Shown one piece after another: positions 10,640 through 24,077 of a DNA stretch of 64,000 nt. The notes below the pieces were generated by a model. That model was not told the DNA's origin and searched no databases. It worked only from the letters and a program-made list of their open reading frames with translations. Source of the DNA: Cycas panzhihuaensis. Its lineage: Eukaryota > Cycadophyta. The stretch's first letter is position 1, and the number at the start of each line of letters is the position of its first letter. The stretch lies in contig CM041465.1 of NCBI GenBank assembly GCA_023213395.1, positions 250,177,741 to 250,241,740 of the forward strand, given 5' to 3'. The position numbers and the translations under genes are program-made.

Positions 10640-13558
10640 TAGAGTTAGGTCCTTACTGATTGGTGAAACTATTTGCTAATTATTCTTTGAAAGGATTCTA
10701 CATTAACTCAACCTCTCTATTTTGGATCTACTCTTTAGATAAATTAATGGGACATCTTAATTTGTTTGGTGTGAGATTTTAATATTGGATTCTTGGTAAT
10801 TTTTAAAGTATTATAATTATCACAATACAATGTAGTTGTTTCACCCTGATATAGTCCCAAATCACCAAGGATCTCTTTCAACTAGATGGCTTCATAACTT
10901 ACTACAATTACAACTATGTGCTTTGTATCAATAGATGACAATGCAATATTTAATGGCTTCTTTTTGCTCTAAGTGACAACAACATATAACAATAACTTGA
11001 AGTGGACCTCCTAATGTCAATACATTTGGCCTAATAAAAAATTGAACACCCTTTTATCTTAAGATTGTTATTCTAGCTAAACTCCAATTCATAGTACAAA
11101 ATTTCTTACAAATATCTAAGAATCCTCTTTGCAACTTCCTAATGGCTCTCCTTGGCTCTAACATGAACATTGACACAATTCCAATTACAAAGGAAATGTT
11201 AGGCCTAATTGTAGTCAAATAAATCAAACTACCAACTAACTACTTATACAAAGTGACATCTATCTAGTTTCAATCATTTTGAGGCAATAACTTAGAACCT
11301 ATCTCCATAGGGGTTGGGACAGGTTTACAACCCTTTATTATGAATTTATTCATAATCTTCATATTTAGCCTATGTAATAATATTTCTCCTAGGGTTTTTC
11401 CATACTTCTTCTCCCAAAACGTAATGGAGCAGTCCAAGATGTGTCATTTTAAATATTTTCTTAAGATCAATCTTTAAGTCTTTCAACCTTTGAAGTATCA
11501 TCATTTGTGATTACTAAATCATCCACATACATAATTATAAAAAGAAATAAACACTCACATTTGATTTTGATTTAAAGGTTTAAATTAACTAGTAATCTCT
11601 CAAACCTATTCTACAAAAAATACAAATTGATCTTAGAATATTAGGCTCTTGGAACCTGTTTAAGGCCATACAAAGCTTTCTAGAACATATCCAAGCAACT
11701 ACTCTATAAAGATTTCATAAGATATCCATTAAGTAAGGCACTCTTGATATTAATCTAGTTTAGCTACAATTTCAACTAAGCAACTACTACCAGTATTAGT
11801 TTAAGAGTTACCATTTTTACTACTAAAGCAAATATCTCTTAGTAATCAATACCTTTTGTTTGCTTGAAATATTTACAACCAATCTATCTTTGTATTTATT
11901 AATTGGGCCATCAAACTTGTGTTTAGTCTTCTAGACCCATCTATGACCAATTGCATGCTTGCTTACTAGCAATTAAACCAAGTCCTAAGTTTTATTCTGC
12001 TTTATATAACATGTTATTCAACATCCATTACTGTTTTTCACTTTTATTCATGGTAGGCCTCCTCAAAACTTGAAGGTCCATCAACATTAAGCACATCTGT
12101 CATTAAAGAAAAGTTGATCGTATCAACTTTTATCCTCAACTTACTATTACTTTCAATCTTAGATAATTGAGCTTCTATTGTAGTTTTCAAATACTATATG
12201 GAGTGTTTCTTGGTTGGTGGAGTGATCTTAGGCTATATTTTATAGTGTGATTCATTAAACTAAGCATCTTGGTACTCTTCCTCTTCATCTTTCAATTCAA
12301 CAACAGTCAAAATATTGGCTAGCTCTTACTCAGATTCAGGTTTAATAAATTACTACCTTAAACAATTAGATTACGATTGTTCCTAATTTACTTTCCTTTG
12401 TATTTCCACATCTTTAAAGTATTCAGATTTTCACTCTACTTATCACCTTTTTCAAAGATGATATCTTGAGTTGCATATACCTTTCTAGTTGCCAATTCAA
12501 ACACCTAATATACTTTACTTTCTTTACTATACTTTACAAATATACACTTAGAACTCTTATCATTAAACTTCTGATGTTTCTTATTTAAAATAAGCATGTA
12601 TGTAGTGCTTCCAAGGATTCTTAGATGGTTCATAATTAGCTTTCTACTTGACCAAGTTTCCTTTGATGTCATTTTTCAGACAACTTTCAGGGAACTTAGA
12701 TTGCTTAAGTAAGTTGTTGTACAAACTATTTCTTCCCAAAATAACTCAAAGAGATTTATTTCTTTCATCATTAACTTGGTCTTTTAAACCAAATTTTTGT
12801 TCATCCTCTTAGCAACTCCATTCTATTGATGTGTGTTTGTTGTTATCAATTATTTTTTGATTCCATGGTTCTTATAGCACAAAGGATTTTGGAGGTGTAT
12901 TTTCTCTCATTCTCTGGTTTGAGGATTTTCAACCTTTAACCACTTTTGTTCTCCACATTTTCCTTGAATACTCTGGAAATATCGAAGATATGAGATTTCT
13001 CTTTTATAGGATAGACCCAAACATTCTTTGAAAAGTCTTCAATAAAAGGCAAGAAGCATCTTGCACTTCCAATAAATGTGGTTGGCATTAGAACAGAGAT
13101 GTCTGAATGGGCAAGACTAAGCTTTTTAGTTGCTCTCCAAGTTTTGCCTTTTTTGGAACTTCTATGTTGTTAACCATGATGCAAGGTTCACATACATTAT
13201 TTATTGGTTTATGTTTTGGAGGACCATGAACCATATTTAGTTTATGCATCAAATGAAGACATAAGTGGTGCAAATATTCCATTCTTTCATGCCATAATTG
13301 ATTTTTACAAGTTATATAAACAATGAGAGCTCTTTATTTTATAGATTTGCCCAATAGTCTATAAAGACCACCATCTTTGACACCTTTAGTTATAACTTTT
13401 CCATCGCAGTCACTAACAATAGCCTTCCCATCCTTGAAGAGATACTCATCTCATTGTCTTCAATCTAGTTGACAAGAATAAAAAATTTCCTCAATCTTGG
13501 CACATACATCACATTTTCCGTATAGTAACCCTCTCCATCAAGTGCAATAATTGGAACC
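10640..13558 (-). pseudogene. Ty1/copia pol relic (C1): integrase, reverse transcriptase, RNase H
   Basis: On the minus strand, from high to low coordinates, the first segment lies after the protease (YTENVMYVPRL near 13510). Next is GAG-pre-integrase with the zinc motif CEPC (13088-13340), then the integrase core with NGV near 12820. The KVYATQDIIFE linker is near 12470. Reverse transcriptase runs about 11040-12250 with MYVDDLV near 11520, LGLLHYVLG near 11420 and a GSLIYL-like box. RNase H (about 10700-11000) shows RSTSSYCYM, then GDLGLYQGE and CDNYNTLKI. Many stops and frameshifts are present. The 5' part of the same element (protease and gag) is found at 30988-31950, separated by the insertion E2. 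The 3' LTR was not identified. The copia identity is certain. Confidence 0.88.
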
Positions 13559-14041
13559 TGTAGTGATGCTCATGTATAATAAGATAAGAATGGCAATAAT
13601 TATAATAGAAGATCTCTAAAAAGATAATAAATTCAGTATGCATACATTACATTCATTTCAACAAAGTTTGCCATTCACATAATTGAGTCATCCACGATGT
13701 AACAACAATAATATTCAATAATAATAATATAACATATGAAAATATCCAACAATAGTAATATCCTCTTCAAGGAGATAGGTATCCTCTAATTTGGCATTTT
13801 ATGCCCTAATAGCACAAGGCCATCAGTCTAAAAATTATTCAATTCTCCAAGATGATTTACAAATGAATGAGGCTCCTCTAATTATAACATTCTTTTCTCT
13901 CTCTAAAACCATCTAGTAATTATTCTACTAATTATCTCTCTTAAAAATACCAACTTCATAATAAAAATATATTAGATAATTGTTCCTTAATCTTCTAAAA
14001 AATCAATTTTATCAATTTCTTCCAACTTTTGGGATATAGGA
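13559..14041 (-). repeat. Left LTR of E2
   Basis: Aligns along its length with 20811-21256 and with the split copy 23773-23861 plus 30606-30982. It starts TGTAGTGATGC on the + strand. The end next to the purine tract (14042 onwards) has decayed from the expected ACA. Length is 483 bp. Confidence 0.8.
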
Positions 14042-14400
14042 ACTCTCCCCTCTTAGAAATACTTTGCCATTAAAGTATGGATAGTTGCATGCAAAGCTTG
14101 TTTGGTCTAGCTTTAATCAATGATTCTAACTGCCACTTGCTTATTCTTGTATGCCATAAAAATTGGGTGTAATCTTGTGGCTTTCATTGAAAATTGTTGA
14201 TAAATGATTTGAATTTATAGGTCCTTGATCTTAGGGCCAAGTACATGTTATATCTTATCCTATATTAAAGCGATCTTGGGACCTGTGTGATGCTTCTATT
14301 TTGATTTTGTCTTATATTTGTACATTTTGTCCTCAAGTGACATGCCTCATGGAATAAGATGTAATGAGATGAGAAATTTTCTATGGAAAGTTATGATATA
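14042..14400 (-). repeat. E2 interior A, first part
   Basis: This 359-bp piece matches 21257-21610 in the other interior copy. It is cut at 14400 by insertion of C3 and resumes at 18583. The bases next to the left LTR (CTCTCCCCTC) are a decayed purine tract on the minus strand. No coding sequence seen. Confidence 0.75.
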
Positions 14401-14701
14401 TGTTAAAGTGACATGTTATCCACTTAGCTCGACTAATGTCAATGTGGTAAATATTGCACAAATATATATCATGTAATAATGTGTTATTATATAAGTTGAC
14501 ATATCTAATATTTGAGATACTTAAAGATCTATTTAAAGGGATCCAAAGTCTATTATACTTTACGGATTTATAATAATATAATAATATATTTTGGTGGTGG
14601 GTTTTTACCACAAGGTTTCCTATGTCAAATCTATTATGTATGCTTGCTCTTTTCCTGTCTATTGTGTATATAAATGATCTACTGTTTATTGATTTCTAAC
14701 A
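14401..14701 (+). repeat. 5' LTR of C3
   Basis: TGTTA...TAACA direct repeat pairing with 18271-18582. Apart from one stretch of about 11 bp missing here, the two align throughout. Confidence 0.9.
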
Positions 14702-14714
14702 TGGTATTAGAGTA
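14702..14714 (+). promoter_or_regulatory. Primer-binding site of C3
   Basis: TGGTATTAGAGTA directly follows the 5' LTR and resembles the initiator-Met tRNA complement. Confidence 0.8.
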
Positions 14715-16125
14715 CACGGTCATGCACAAATAACAAAGTGTTAGATGAATTGTTAGGATCATTATTACCAGGTAGTGCTGACCCTTAGAATAATAGCAAT
14801 AATGTAATGATTATTTTTAAGTGCTAACCCAACCCTTAGAATAGTCATGATAATGTAATGATTATTTTTAAGTATAGCCCAATTGTCTCCATCTATTATA
14901 TATGTTGTTACATAATTTTTTATACAATATTCTTTTGGGTGTGAAAAGAGAGGACATAGTAAAAGTTGGAATTTCAAAGGTGCTAAATACATTGATAGTG
15001 ATGGTGACTCAGTAAATAGAACCGTAGAAGATATTGTAGTCACATTGGTATGACATAACTAGCCACCAATTGGGTGGAGAGGTTGTTTTTCGAACTTTGA
15101 AGAGCCAGCCACAGTGTTTTTTATGGAAAGAGATGTCTCTGCCATGTGAACTCATAGACGTTGTGGGAGAGACGCTTAGACATAGTTGTAGTTGGAGAAG
15201 GAAGAACTCGTGGTCAAAGCAATCAGATCTATACTTCAATGTTGGTCATAGAAGAAGAGATAGGTTGAATGTCAGAGTCATGGTCTTACTCAGAATTGCC
15301 CAAATCACAGTGAGATCACTAGAAGAAGAGGACACCCATTTGCGTTTCCACAACTTACAGAAATTGTAGAGTTGCATGAAGTCACAACCATATTAAGGTG
15401 CAATGCCCTTCATCACAGTAGGTTATAGACTTGGCAGTCGAGGTAGTTATGGTAATCATGATTGAAGCAGGCATCATTTCGTCAGAATAGCCCTATCTAG
15501 GAGAAAGATTAAAGTCGCCCAATGCATAAACTATGCAGTCGAATATATATCAAGATTGAAGGAGTTCGTAGCGTGGTGAGCAAACGTTACATAGATAAAA
15601 TGGGAGTACGTTGGCCGTAGATGTATAAATATAGACTTAAAGTATTTACAGTGTTGAAACATTTCACTATTACAAAGAGACGTCATTGTAGTCATCGAAG
15701 ATCTACATTTGCATGTCGTTTGGAGTTGTTGGAACCATTTTTTGTTATCATACAAATGTCGATTGGTTGCGAGAGAGATTGTTGGAAGACGAAGATGCAA
15801 CCATTGTAAACCATTATGCAGGTTCACCGAAGATATTTTACACAAGTCATCATATTATTTACCATCTCACGAGGTATTTTGATCAAGTATTTCATCTTTG
15901 AACAAAGTCATTTGCTTTATATTTGAAGTCCCCATGAAATATATTTGATCGCCATCATGTTTATTATGTAATGATATATCATAATTGGCAATGTTGTTTA
16001 AAGTCACCTTGAGTTGAACTAGTATATTAAGTGGCTTTTCTCAAGTTAAGTGACCTTTGATATATTAAGTCGTCTCTTTTGATATCATTGAAAGAGATGC
16101 GACGTATTAATATTGTAAGTGGATG

Positions 16126-16217
<92 letters not shown>

Positions 16218-16689
16218 AGAATTTTTAATTTGATGGTAATTATACTTTGTATAAGTGGTGTACAATATATATATATATATATATATATATTGAGACTTGG
16301 CTTTCTTTGTTGGATGAGTATATTATTGTATTTATTGTATGTGATAGTTATTTCAATACATTTTTCATTGCTTGATAAAATAGCATATTATTGAGATGAT
16401 GTATGCTGAGTAATTGGGTGAGTAAATGATGTTATATTGATCATTGCATTTATTACAAAGTGGTGATTTATTTTATACAATGGTATTTTATTCATTTATA
16501 TCAGTGTTTTTTTACATTAGACTTGTGAAGTGAAGTGTTCAGGTTTGTTCTTTTAGTAGTCTATTAGCTTATTTTATAAGTGGTTATTGGTGAACCTTTA
16601 TACTTTAGGTGGTTGAACAGATAGTAGTATGGGGAATATTTCCCATCAGAAGTTAGTTCAACATTAGTGCATCTCTAAATAAGTCTAAT
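14715..16689 (+). other. C3 leader and unrecognised interior
   Basis: About 2 kb where gag and protease would be expected, but I cannot read either. It contains an imperfect tandem duplication with a period of about 54 bp at roughly 14775-14875 (AATAATGTAATGATTATTTTTAAG twice, given as a motif) and two TA tracts. Small frames such as 15070-15369 (99 codons) match nothing I recognise. Confidence 0.5.
16127..16215. repeat. (TA)n microsatellite, 89 bp
   Basis: Uninterrupted TA dinucleotide tract inside C3. A shorter tract lies at 16265-16291. Confidence 0.97.
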
Positions 16690-18240
16690 ATGTTTGACAG
16701 ATTTTGTGAATGGAAAGTTTATATTGAAAATAAATATAATAATGGAAAAGAGAATGACAATGATGTCTTTAATCAATTCTACTTTGATCATAGTATTAAA
16801 CAGGATTTGATTGTCTTATACACCACACAACACAATGGTGTTATAGAGAGGAAGAACCATACCATGATAAATATGGTGAGGTGTATGGTACATTGCAAGA
16901 ATCTACCTCATATGTTTTGGGTAGAAGTTATTGCAACAACTATTTACATTTTGAATAGGGTACCTACTAAGACTATTCATGGCATTACCCCCAAAGAATA
17001 TTAGACCAGTAAAAAACCTTCTATTAATTATTTTAAGGTATTTAGGTGCATTATATATACACGTATTTCAAATGCACATTGAAAGAAGTTGGATTGTAAG
17101 AGTTTGAAGTGCAATTTTTAGAGGTACTCACAAAAGAGTAAAGCTTACAGACTTTGAGATTCACATGGGAAGAAATTTTTGGTTAGTTGAGATGTTAAGT
17201 TTGATGAGATAATGATGTATAATATTGAGGGGTTATTTGAAGATATATTTTATCCTCCACTTCTTCCCTTTCCAAGTCATGGTTCAATAGGTATAGAGGT
17301 CAATGAGCCTAACATTATGTTAGAAACAAAAGTAAGACCTAGTAGGAGTAATGATGAGGAGTTGTTGCAAGAAGAGATAACATCCCATGTTCCATTATAG
17401 GATAGGAAGACCATTAAGGACTTTAGTGTGATCATTGAAGATCTAGAAGATAGTCAGAGAACAAGGAGTTAACATGCTGGCCAAACTTTGGTGGTGGGCA
17501 CCAATAATTCTAATGATCCCATTTGATTTGAAGAAGCGAAAAAAGATTTGTGATGGAAAACTATGATAGAGGAGGAATATAATTCACTAATGAAGAATGA
17601 TGCATGGAATTTGGTTCTATTACCTCACTCCAAGAGCTTGGTCAATTGTGAGTGGATCTATAAGGACAAAGTATTACTTTAATAGATAGGTAGATAAGTA
17701 TATGGCTAGACTTGTTGCAAAGGGTTTCAAACAAAAAGAAGGAATTGACAATGATGAAACATTTACACTAGTATCTAAGATGTTTATGGTCTGATTGATC
17801 ATTGTTTTAGCAACTATATATAATTGGGAGTTATATCAAATAAATGTGAAGTAAGTATTCCTTAACAAAGACTTAAAAGAGGAGATCTACATTACTCAAC
17901 CTCTTAGTTTCATCAAGGAAAAGGTTGAGTACCAATGAGTAAATGTTGGTGTGAGGGAAGTTATATGGTTGTAGGTACTTTTGTAGACAAAGAATTTAGA
18001 ATTTCATGCATATACAAAGCACATCAAAATTCAGTACCATTATATCTGTGAGCATATCAAATCAAAGAAGTTGTAGGTTGAGTTTTACCCAAGTGAAGAA
18101 CAACTTGTGGATATATTTACCAAATCTCTTACTGAAGACCACTTTATTACAATTCATGCAAATTTGGGACTTATTGAAGTTATTCTTAAGGGGGGATCTA
18201 TCAATAAGGATAAAGAGAAAGGTTAACCTCTAGAAAGACT
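16690..18240 (+). pseudogene. C3 pol relic: integrase end, start of reverse transcriptase, end of RNase H
   Basis: 16690-17004 reads the second half of a copia integrase: TTQHNGVIERKNHT with the catalytic Glu, then MFWVEVIATTIYILNRVPT. A linker follows (17212-17400). The start of reverse transcriptase is at about 17540-17940 (EEEYNSLMKNDAWNLV, VNCEWIYKDK, AKGFKQKEG). The YVDD core and most of RNase H are missing. The reading resumes at about 17990 with FHAYTKHIKIQYHYI and the terminal EEQLVDIFTKSLTEDHF, next to the purine tract. Frameshifts and stops are frequent. The joining of early reverse transcriptase to late RNase H indicates an internal deletion of roughly 1.5 kb. Confidence 0.85.
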
Positions 18241-18260
18241 CCAAGACCCTACATTTACAT

Positions 18261-18270
18261 TAAGGAGGGA
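18261..18270 (+). promoter_or_regulatory. Polypurine tract of C3
   Basis: TAAGGAGGGA immediately precedes the TGTTA start of the 3' LTR. Confidence 0.8.
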
Positions 18271-18582
18271 TGTTAAAGTGGCAAGTTGTCCACTTAACTC
18301 GATTAATGTTAATGTGGTAAATATTGTGTAAATACATATGATATGATAATATGTTATTATATAAGCTGACAGATGTAATATCAATATAATATTTGAAGTA
18401 CTTATGAATCTATTTAAAGGGATTCAAAATCCATTGTACTTTAAAAATTTGTAACAATATAATAATATATTTCTGTGATGGATTTTTATTGCAAGATTTT
18501 CCATATCAAATCTACCTTGTGTGTTTGCTCTTTTCCTCTCTCTTGTATACATAAATGATGTGTTGCTTGTTAATTTCTAACA
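18271..18582 (+). repeat. 3' LTR of C3
   Basis: TGTTAAAGTG...TTTCTAACA; pairs with 14401-14701. Confidence 0.9.
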
Positions 18583-20810
18583 ATATGGTTTTGACAGTCT
18601 AAAGAAGAATTGATCATAAGGATCATAGATTAATGATTACTTACAGTAAGAGAGAGTGGGAGAAGTAGAGTTATGGGGAGGATTAGCTATAAAATCAAAA
18701 GTATAGGAAAACAAAATGAAAAACCTATTACATAAAAAGTCTGAGGCTTATAATTTTATTCAAATAGAGGCAGGGACTAGAAAGATATTAGTTAGATCAC
18801 TAGAATTTTCTGTGGAAAAAGATAAATGTAGGATCAATGATAGACGCTCTTTATAAGATAAATATTTTAATGGTGTTGAAAAATAGAGGTAGCACTATAT
18901 GAAGGATTTAATAGAAAAAAATAATATTGGTATAGAATTGTGGGGGTTTTAGATAGATAAGATAAGTTTTTTTAAGGGGTAATCATAGTATGAAGAGATG
19001 AAATTTGATGAAGTGAGGATTGAAGATTTAAAATATCTAGTTGAGAAATATCTTTAATGGATGAAGTAACATCTAAATATAGAATTAAGCTAGGGTTGTA
19101 AGAGGGAATTGGGATTTGTCTTATGAAGAAACTAGAGTTAAGGGAATTAAGGGTTTGGCCAACTATGGAATATGGGAAAGAGGGTTTTTTACAGCTACTA
19201 GGTGTAGAAATGAGAGAGAACATATGAAACTACCAAATAAGATATGCATGCACAAAACAAGATTAAGAACCATGTCGAGTAGCTTGTGGGGTTTTCTTGG
19301 TTGTTTAGTCTTTTCTACATCTTGCATAAGTTCCTCCTTAATCTCTTCCTTGGTTTAAACTAACATCTCACTAGATTCTTTTACAAACGATCAATCATCT
19401 CATACTTCATGTCTTCAATGTTGTTGTATTATTGCTCTTGAATTGATTCTCCTTAATGCTCTTGTGATGTTCTATGGATCCCTTTATCAATAGTTGGTTC
19501 TTCCTCTTTTGTTATCAGTTTGTGTAGTAGTTCTAATTCTTTGGCAACTTTCTTGTGATTTTTTTTTTTGGGTTCTCATTGACACCATTATCTCGAGCTG
19601 GGTTCATTTCTTCATTTTGATCCCACTATATAGATGTTATGCTAAAATCTCTATTAAACTAATGCCATTTATTAAATAATTTTATTTTTTTAGACCAATC
19701 TTCATACCATCGATGAGCTTCTCGCCTCAAGTGGTATTGAATACTTAGTCCATAATCCTTGAACTTTGTATCTGGTGTGAGTCCACAATATGAGTTGACA
19801 TGTTGAAGCTATTTTGTAGCTATTATGCTTTCCCCTAAGGCGAATGATTAAATTCTTTAAATTTTCTATATTAAGCACAAGTTTTATTACATCCATTTCA
19901 GTAACTCCTTTAATTTTGTTAAATATTTTTTCTTTAATCAAGTTGTCATTTTTTAATTTTATTTTTCTAATAAAATGTTGCAGCTTTATGGATTAAAATC
20001 TACATCAAGGATTGATCAAGACTATACTATACAACCATTTAAATCGATCATCTCTTAACTAAGATTCCAATAGTTTAAATGAAGCTAAAATCTGGCACCT
20101 GTAGCAAGAATTATGAATGAAACTGTCTAAGTACCCTCTTTTGAAAATAAAACACAAATAACAACTTTTTCTCTACTAACCTAAATTAAGTGATTCATTT
20201 TTTTAAGTGGAAAGAACTTTAAAACATATCCAATGGGCTTGGTTTAAGGTGATTTTGAGCTTCATAGCTCTTATAGTTGCTCCCACAAATTGGGTAAAAA
20301 TTTGAATTTAAGGTAACAATAATATTTTCCACTAAAATAACAATAACTTTTAAACTAGATCTCCAAATTAAAAATTTATTTTTTCTAAGTAATTTATGGT
20401 TTTAGCCACATCAATTTTATAAAAAATTAAGGTTGCTTACATACCTATAGTAATTGTTATGACCCTTTTAATGTGGATCATAAGTTAGGGTTTCTGAGAA
20501 CTATAACATTACTTGTTACTAATATGCTGATAATGTTTTACTCTAATATTCAATGGATCTGAAACTACTTCAATCAAGCACATGTAATAAAAGTTATGGC
20601 CATTTAAAGTTATAGTAGTAGATTTTAAGCCCTAAAAACAATAATAAACAACAAATTAAAACTAAATTTCCTATAATTTTATAATTTTGCTCTAAAACTT
20701 ATGGTATAACCACTTAAAATTTGTAGTGCAGGCCCGATCAACTTAAATTTATGATTACTTTTCTAAATTTTTTTAGTTTACACTCTAAAGAATGAAGCTC
20801 TAATATTAAT
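18583..20810 (-). repeat. E2 interior A, second part
   Basis: Aligns with 21611-23772 over about 2.2 kb. A minus-strand frame at 18972-19223 (83 codons) has a recognisable partner at 21910-22257 in the other copy; both share SIVGQ/RIVGQ, NSSFFI, QIPIP, YNP, DILNLQSS and TMITP. Next to the middle LTR, the minus strand reads TAATATTAGAGCTTC (20795-20809). This resembles a decayed initiator-Met primer site and supports minus polarity. No pol domain seen. Confidence 0.7.
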
Positions 20811-21256
20811 TGTAGCAGTGCCATTCATTGTAGTTGAAGATCTCCAAAAAGATAATAAATTCAACATGCATACATCACGTTCATTACAACAGAGTTTACC
20901 ATTCATAGAATGGAGTCATCCATAATATAACAACAATAATATTCAATAATAATAATATAACATATGAAAATATCTAGTAGCAGTAATACCCTCTTTGAAG
21001 TGAGGGGTGTCCTCCAATTTGACACAATGTGCCATAGTGGTGTAAGGCCATTAGTCTAGAAATTATTTAATTCTCCAAAATGATTGACAAATGAATGAGG
21101 CTCTTTTATTTATAGCCTTCTTTTCTCTCTCTAAAACCATTTACTAATTATCTCTTCTAAAAATACCAATTTTATAATAAAAATATATTAGATGATTCTT
21201 CCTAATCTTCTTAAAAACCAATTTCATCAACTTTTTCTAATTTTTGGAACACAACA
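20811..21256 (-). repeat. Middle LTR of E2, shared by both interiors
   Basis: 446 bp; TGTAGCAGTG at one end and GGAACACAACA at the other on the + strand. It lacks about 24 bp near the left end that the other copies have. On its right, CTCTCTCCCCCTTG is the complement of an AAGGGGGAGAG purine tract, which places the LTR border precisely. Confidence 0.82.
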
Positions 21257-23772
21257 ACTCTCTCCCCCTTGAAACACTTCATCCTTAAAGTATATATTGT
21301 TGTATGAAAAGCTTAATTTGTCTAGTTTTGATCGATCGTTCTAACTGCCACTTGCTAATTCATGGATGTTATAAAAATTGGGTCAAATCTTATGGCTTCT
21401 ATTAAAAATTATTTAAGAGTGACTTGAATTTGTAGATGCTTGATCTTAGGACGGGGCACATGTTGCATCTTGTCCTATATTAAAGCAATCCAAGGATTTG
21501 TATGGTGCCTCTCATGTTTATTCTTGATCTTGCTTTATATTTACATATTTGGTCCTCAAATGACATGCCTCATTGAATGAGAGGTGATGAGAATACTAAT
21601 AAATTTTGTGCAAATGTTATGATGTGGTGTTAGGAGTCTAAAGAAAAATTAATCATAAGGATCATGGGTTGTTGATTACTTAAGGTAAGAGAGAGTGAGA
21701 GAAGTGGGGTTGTGAGGGATGATCAACCATAAATTTGAAGGCATAGAAAAAAGAGATGAAAATATATGCTATAAGAAGTATATGAGGCTTGAAAATTTGT
21801 TTAAATATATATATAGGGATGAGAAATATGTAGGTTAGACCACTAGATTTTTTTGTGAGAAAAGACAAATGTGGGATCAATGATAGATGCTCTTTATAGG
21901 ATAAAGATTTTAATTGGTGTTCGAAATTGGGGTAGAATTATATAAAAGATTTAATGGAAAAAGAAAATGTTCGTATGTGGGGGTTCCAAGCAGATAAGAT
22001 GAGTTTTTATAAGGGGTAATCATAGTACTAAGAGATGACATCTGATAACATGAAGATTGAAGGTTTAGAATATCCATCTGAGAAATGTCTCTAAGGAATG
22101 AAGAAACATATAAACATAGAATTACGTTAGGATTGTAAAAGGGGATTGGGATTTGTCCTATAAAGAAACTAGAGTTAAGGAGATTAGGGCTTTGACCAAC
22201 TATGCGATAGGAAAAAAAGGGTTTCTCTATAACTACTAATGAAATATGCATGTACAAATAAGATTAAGAACCATGTCAAGTACCTTATGGGGTCTGCTCG
22301 ATTGTCTAACTTCCTCTACATTATACACATAGCCCCCTTAGATCTCTTCTTTAGTCTAAGTTAACATCTCATTAGATTCTTCTACAAAATGATCAATCAT
22401 CCCCTACTTTGTGTCTTCAATTTTGTTGTGTTGTTGCTCCTAAATTGATTCTCCTTTATGTTCTTACAATGTTCGCTAGATCTCTTTATTAATAGTCGAT
22501 TCTTCTTCTTTTATTATCCCTTCATGTATCGACTTTGATTCTTTGGCAACGTTTTTGTGATAAAATTCTTTTAGGTTCTCACTAACATCATTATTTTGAT
22601 CTAGGTTCATTTCTTCATCCTAATCACATTAGATAGATGCTATACTAAAATATCTTTTAAACTAATACTATTTATTAATTTTTTTTTTCAAACCAATCTT
22701 CATACCATTGACAAACTTCCCCCCTTAAGCAATATTGAATACTTGGTCCATAATCATCAAACTTTGTATCTAATATGGGTCTACAATATGTGTTGACATG
22801 TTAAAGACATTACGTAGTTGTTATACCTCCTCTAGGGGTAAATGGTTGATTTTTTTAAATTTTCTATATTAAGCATAATTTTTGTTGTATTTGCTCATTC
22901 TACTGAAGATTTTTCCTCTAACCAAGTTGTCATGTTTTTCTTCCCAACAAAAATTATAACTTCATGGATTAAAATTCATATTAAGGACTGATAAAACTAT
23001 ACCATGCAACTGTTTAAATTGATAATCTCTTATGGATGAAAACATCCAAGTACTCCCTTTTGAAAATAAAACAAAAATGACAACTTTTTCTCAACTAACC
23101 CAAATTAAGTTATTCTTTTTTCTAAGTGGAAAGAACTTTAAAACATCTCTAATGGGTTTAGTTTGAGATGATTTGAAGTTTTGTAGCTCTTGTAGTAGCC
23201 TCCACAAATTGAATAAAGATCTAAAATTTAGGGTAGTAGTAGTACCCTCCACTAAAATAGCAATAACTTTTGAACTAGATTTCTAAATTTTTTTTTTTGT
23301 AATTTATGCTTCAAGCCATACCAATTTAAAAATAAAAATTGAGATCATTTGGATACCTATAGCAATTGTTATGCCCCTTTTAATATGGCTTATAATTAGG
23401 GTTTATAAAGATTATAGTAGAACTTGTTATTAAAATGTTGATAACCTTTTTCTTCAATATCCAATGAATCTAAAATGACTTCCAATAGAAAGTAGATGTT
23501 AAAACATATAAATTCGAAGAAACATTGAGGTCAATCAGACACATGTAACGAAAGTTATGGTCATTTAAAATTTTAGTAGTGGATTTTAGGCCTTGAAAAC
23601 ATTGATGGATAGTAAGTCAAAATTAAATTTCTTGCAATTTTTACAATTTTGCTCTAAAATCTATAGTATAACCACTCAAAATTTATAGAATAAGCTAAGT
23701 TGACTTAAATTTATGACTATTTTTTTAAAATCCTTTCATTTATACTCTAAAAAATAAAGTTATGATATTAAT
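21257..23772 (-). repeat. E2 interior B
   Basis: An uninterrupted 2516-bp copy of the interior. It carries the minus-strand purine tract at 21257-21272 and a degenerate primer site near 23758-23770. The only frame of note is 21910-22257 (minus, 115 codons), homologous to the one in interior A. I do not recognise its product. No gag, integrase or polymerase motifs. Confidence 0.75.
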
Positions 23773-23861
23773 TATAGTGGTGCCCATTCATAATAAGATA
23801 GAAATGGTAATAATTGTAGCATAAAAGCTCTAAAAAAAAAAGTATGTATACATTACATTTA
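23773..23861 (-). repeat. Right LTR of E2, first part
   Basis: The first 89 bp of the third LTR, matching 13559-13657, cut by insertion of G4. The remainder lies at 30606-30982. Confidence 0.78.
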
Positions 23862-24077
23862 TGATCCAGGAGGATCTACCATATGTTTACAGGATGCGGA
23901 GAATGCTAGGCATTGGTATAACTGAAAGAGATATGGCCAAATGGTATCAAAATTATATGAAATTTTGTGTAAAGGTAGAAGACATATCCCACTACATGTG
24001 TATAAAAGGTGGGGTTCAGAAAATATCATTTGATTAGAGTTCAAGCCTTGTTTTGCATAAAATTAATCCCACAGTTA

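Larger units (their letters stand above)
14401..18582 (+). mobile_element. C3: Ty1/copia element with both LTRs, internally deleted
   Basis: LTRs of 301 bp (14401-14701) and 312 bp (18271-18582) share TGTTAAAGTG starts and TTTCTAACA ends. A primer site and a purine tract lie at the expected inner edges. The flanks are atata (14396-14400) and atatg (18583-18587), a 5-bp duplication with one G-to-A change. The interior of about 3.6 kb is shorter than the 4-5 kb usual for copia; gag, protease and the middle of reverse transcriptase are gone. It is inserted in interior A of E2. Confidence 0.9.

Noticed and set aside
14950-15130. Possible displaced copia RNase H (DSDGDSVNR-like reading)
   Set aside because: Only a handful of residues resemble the family, in the wrong place upstream of integrase; probably chance.
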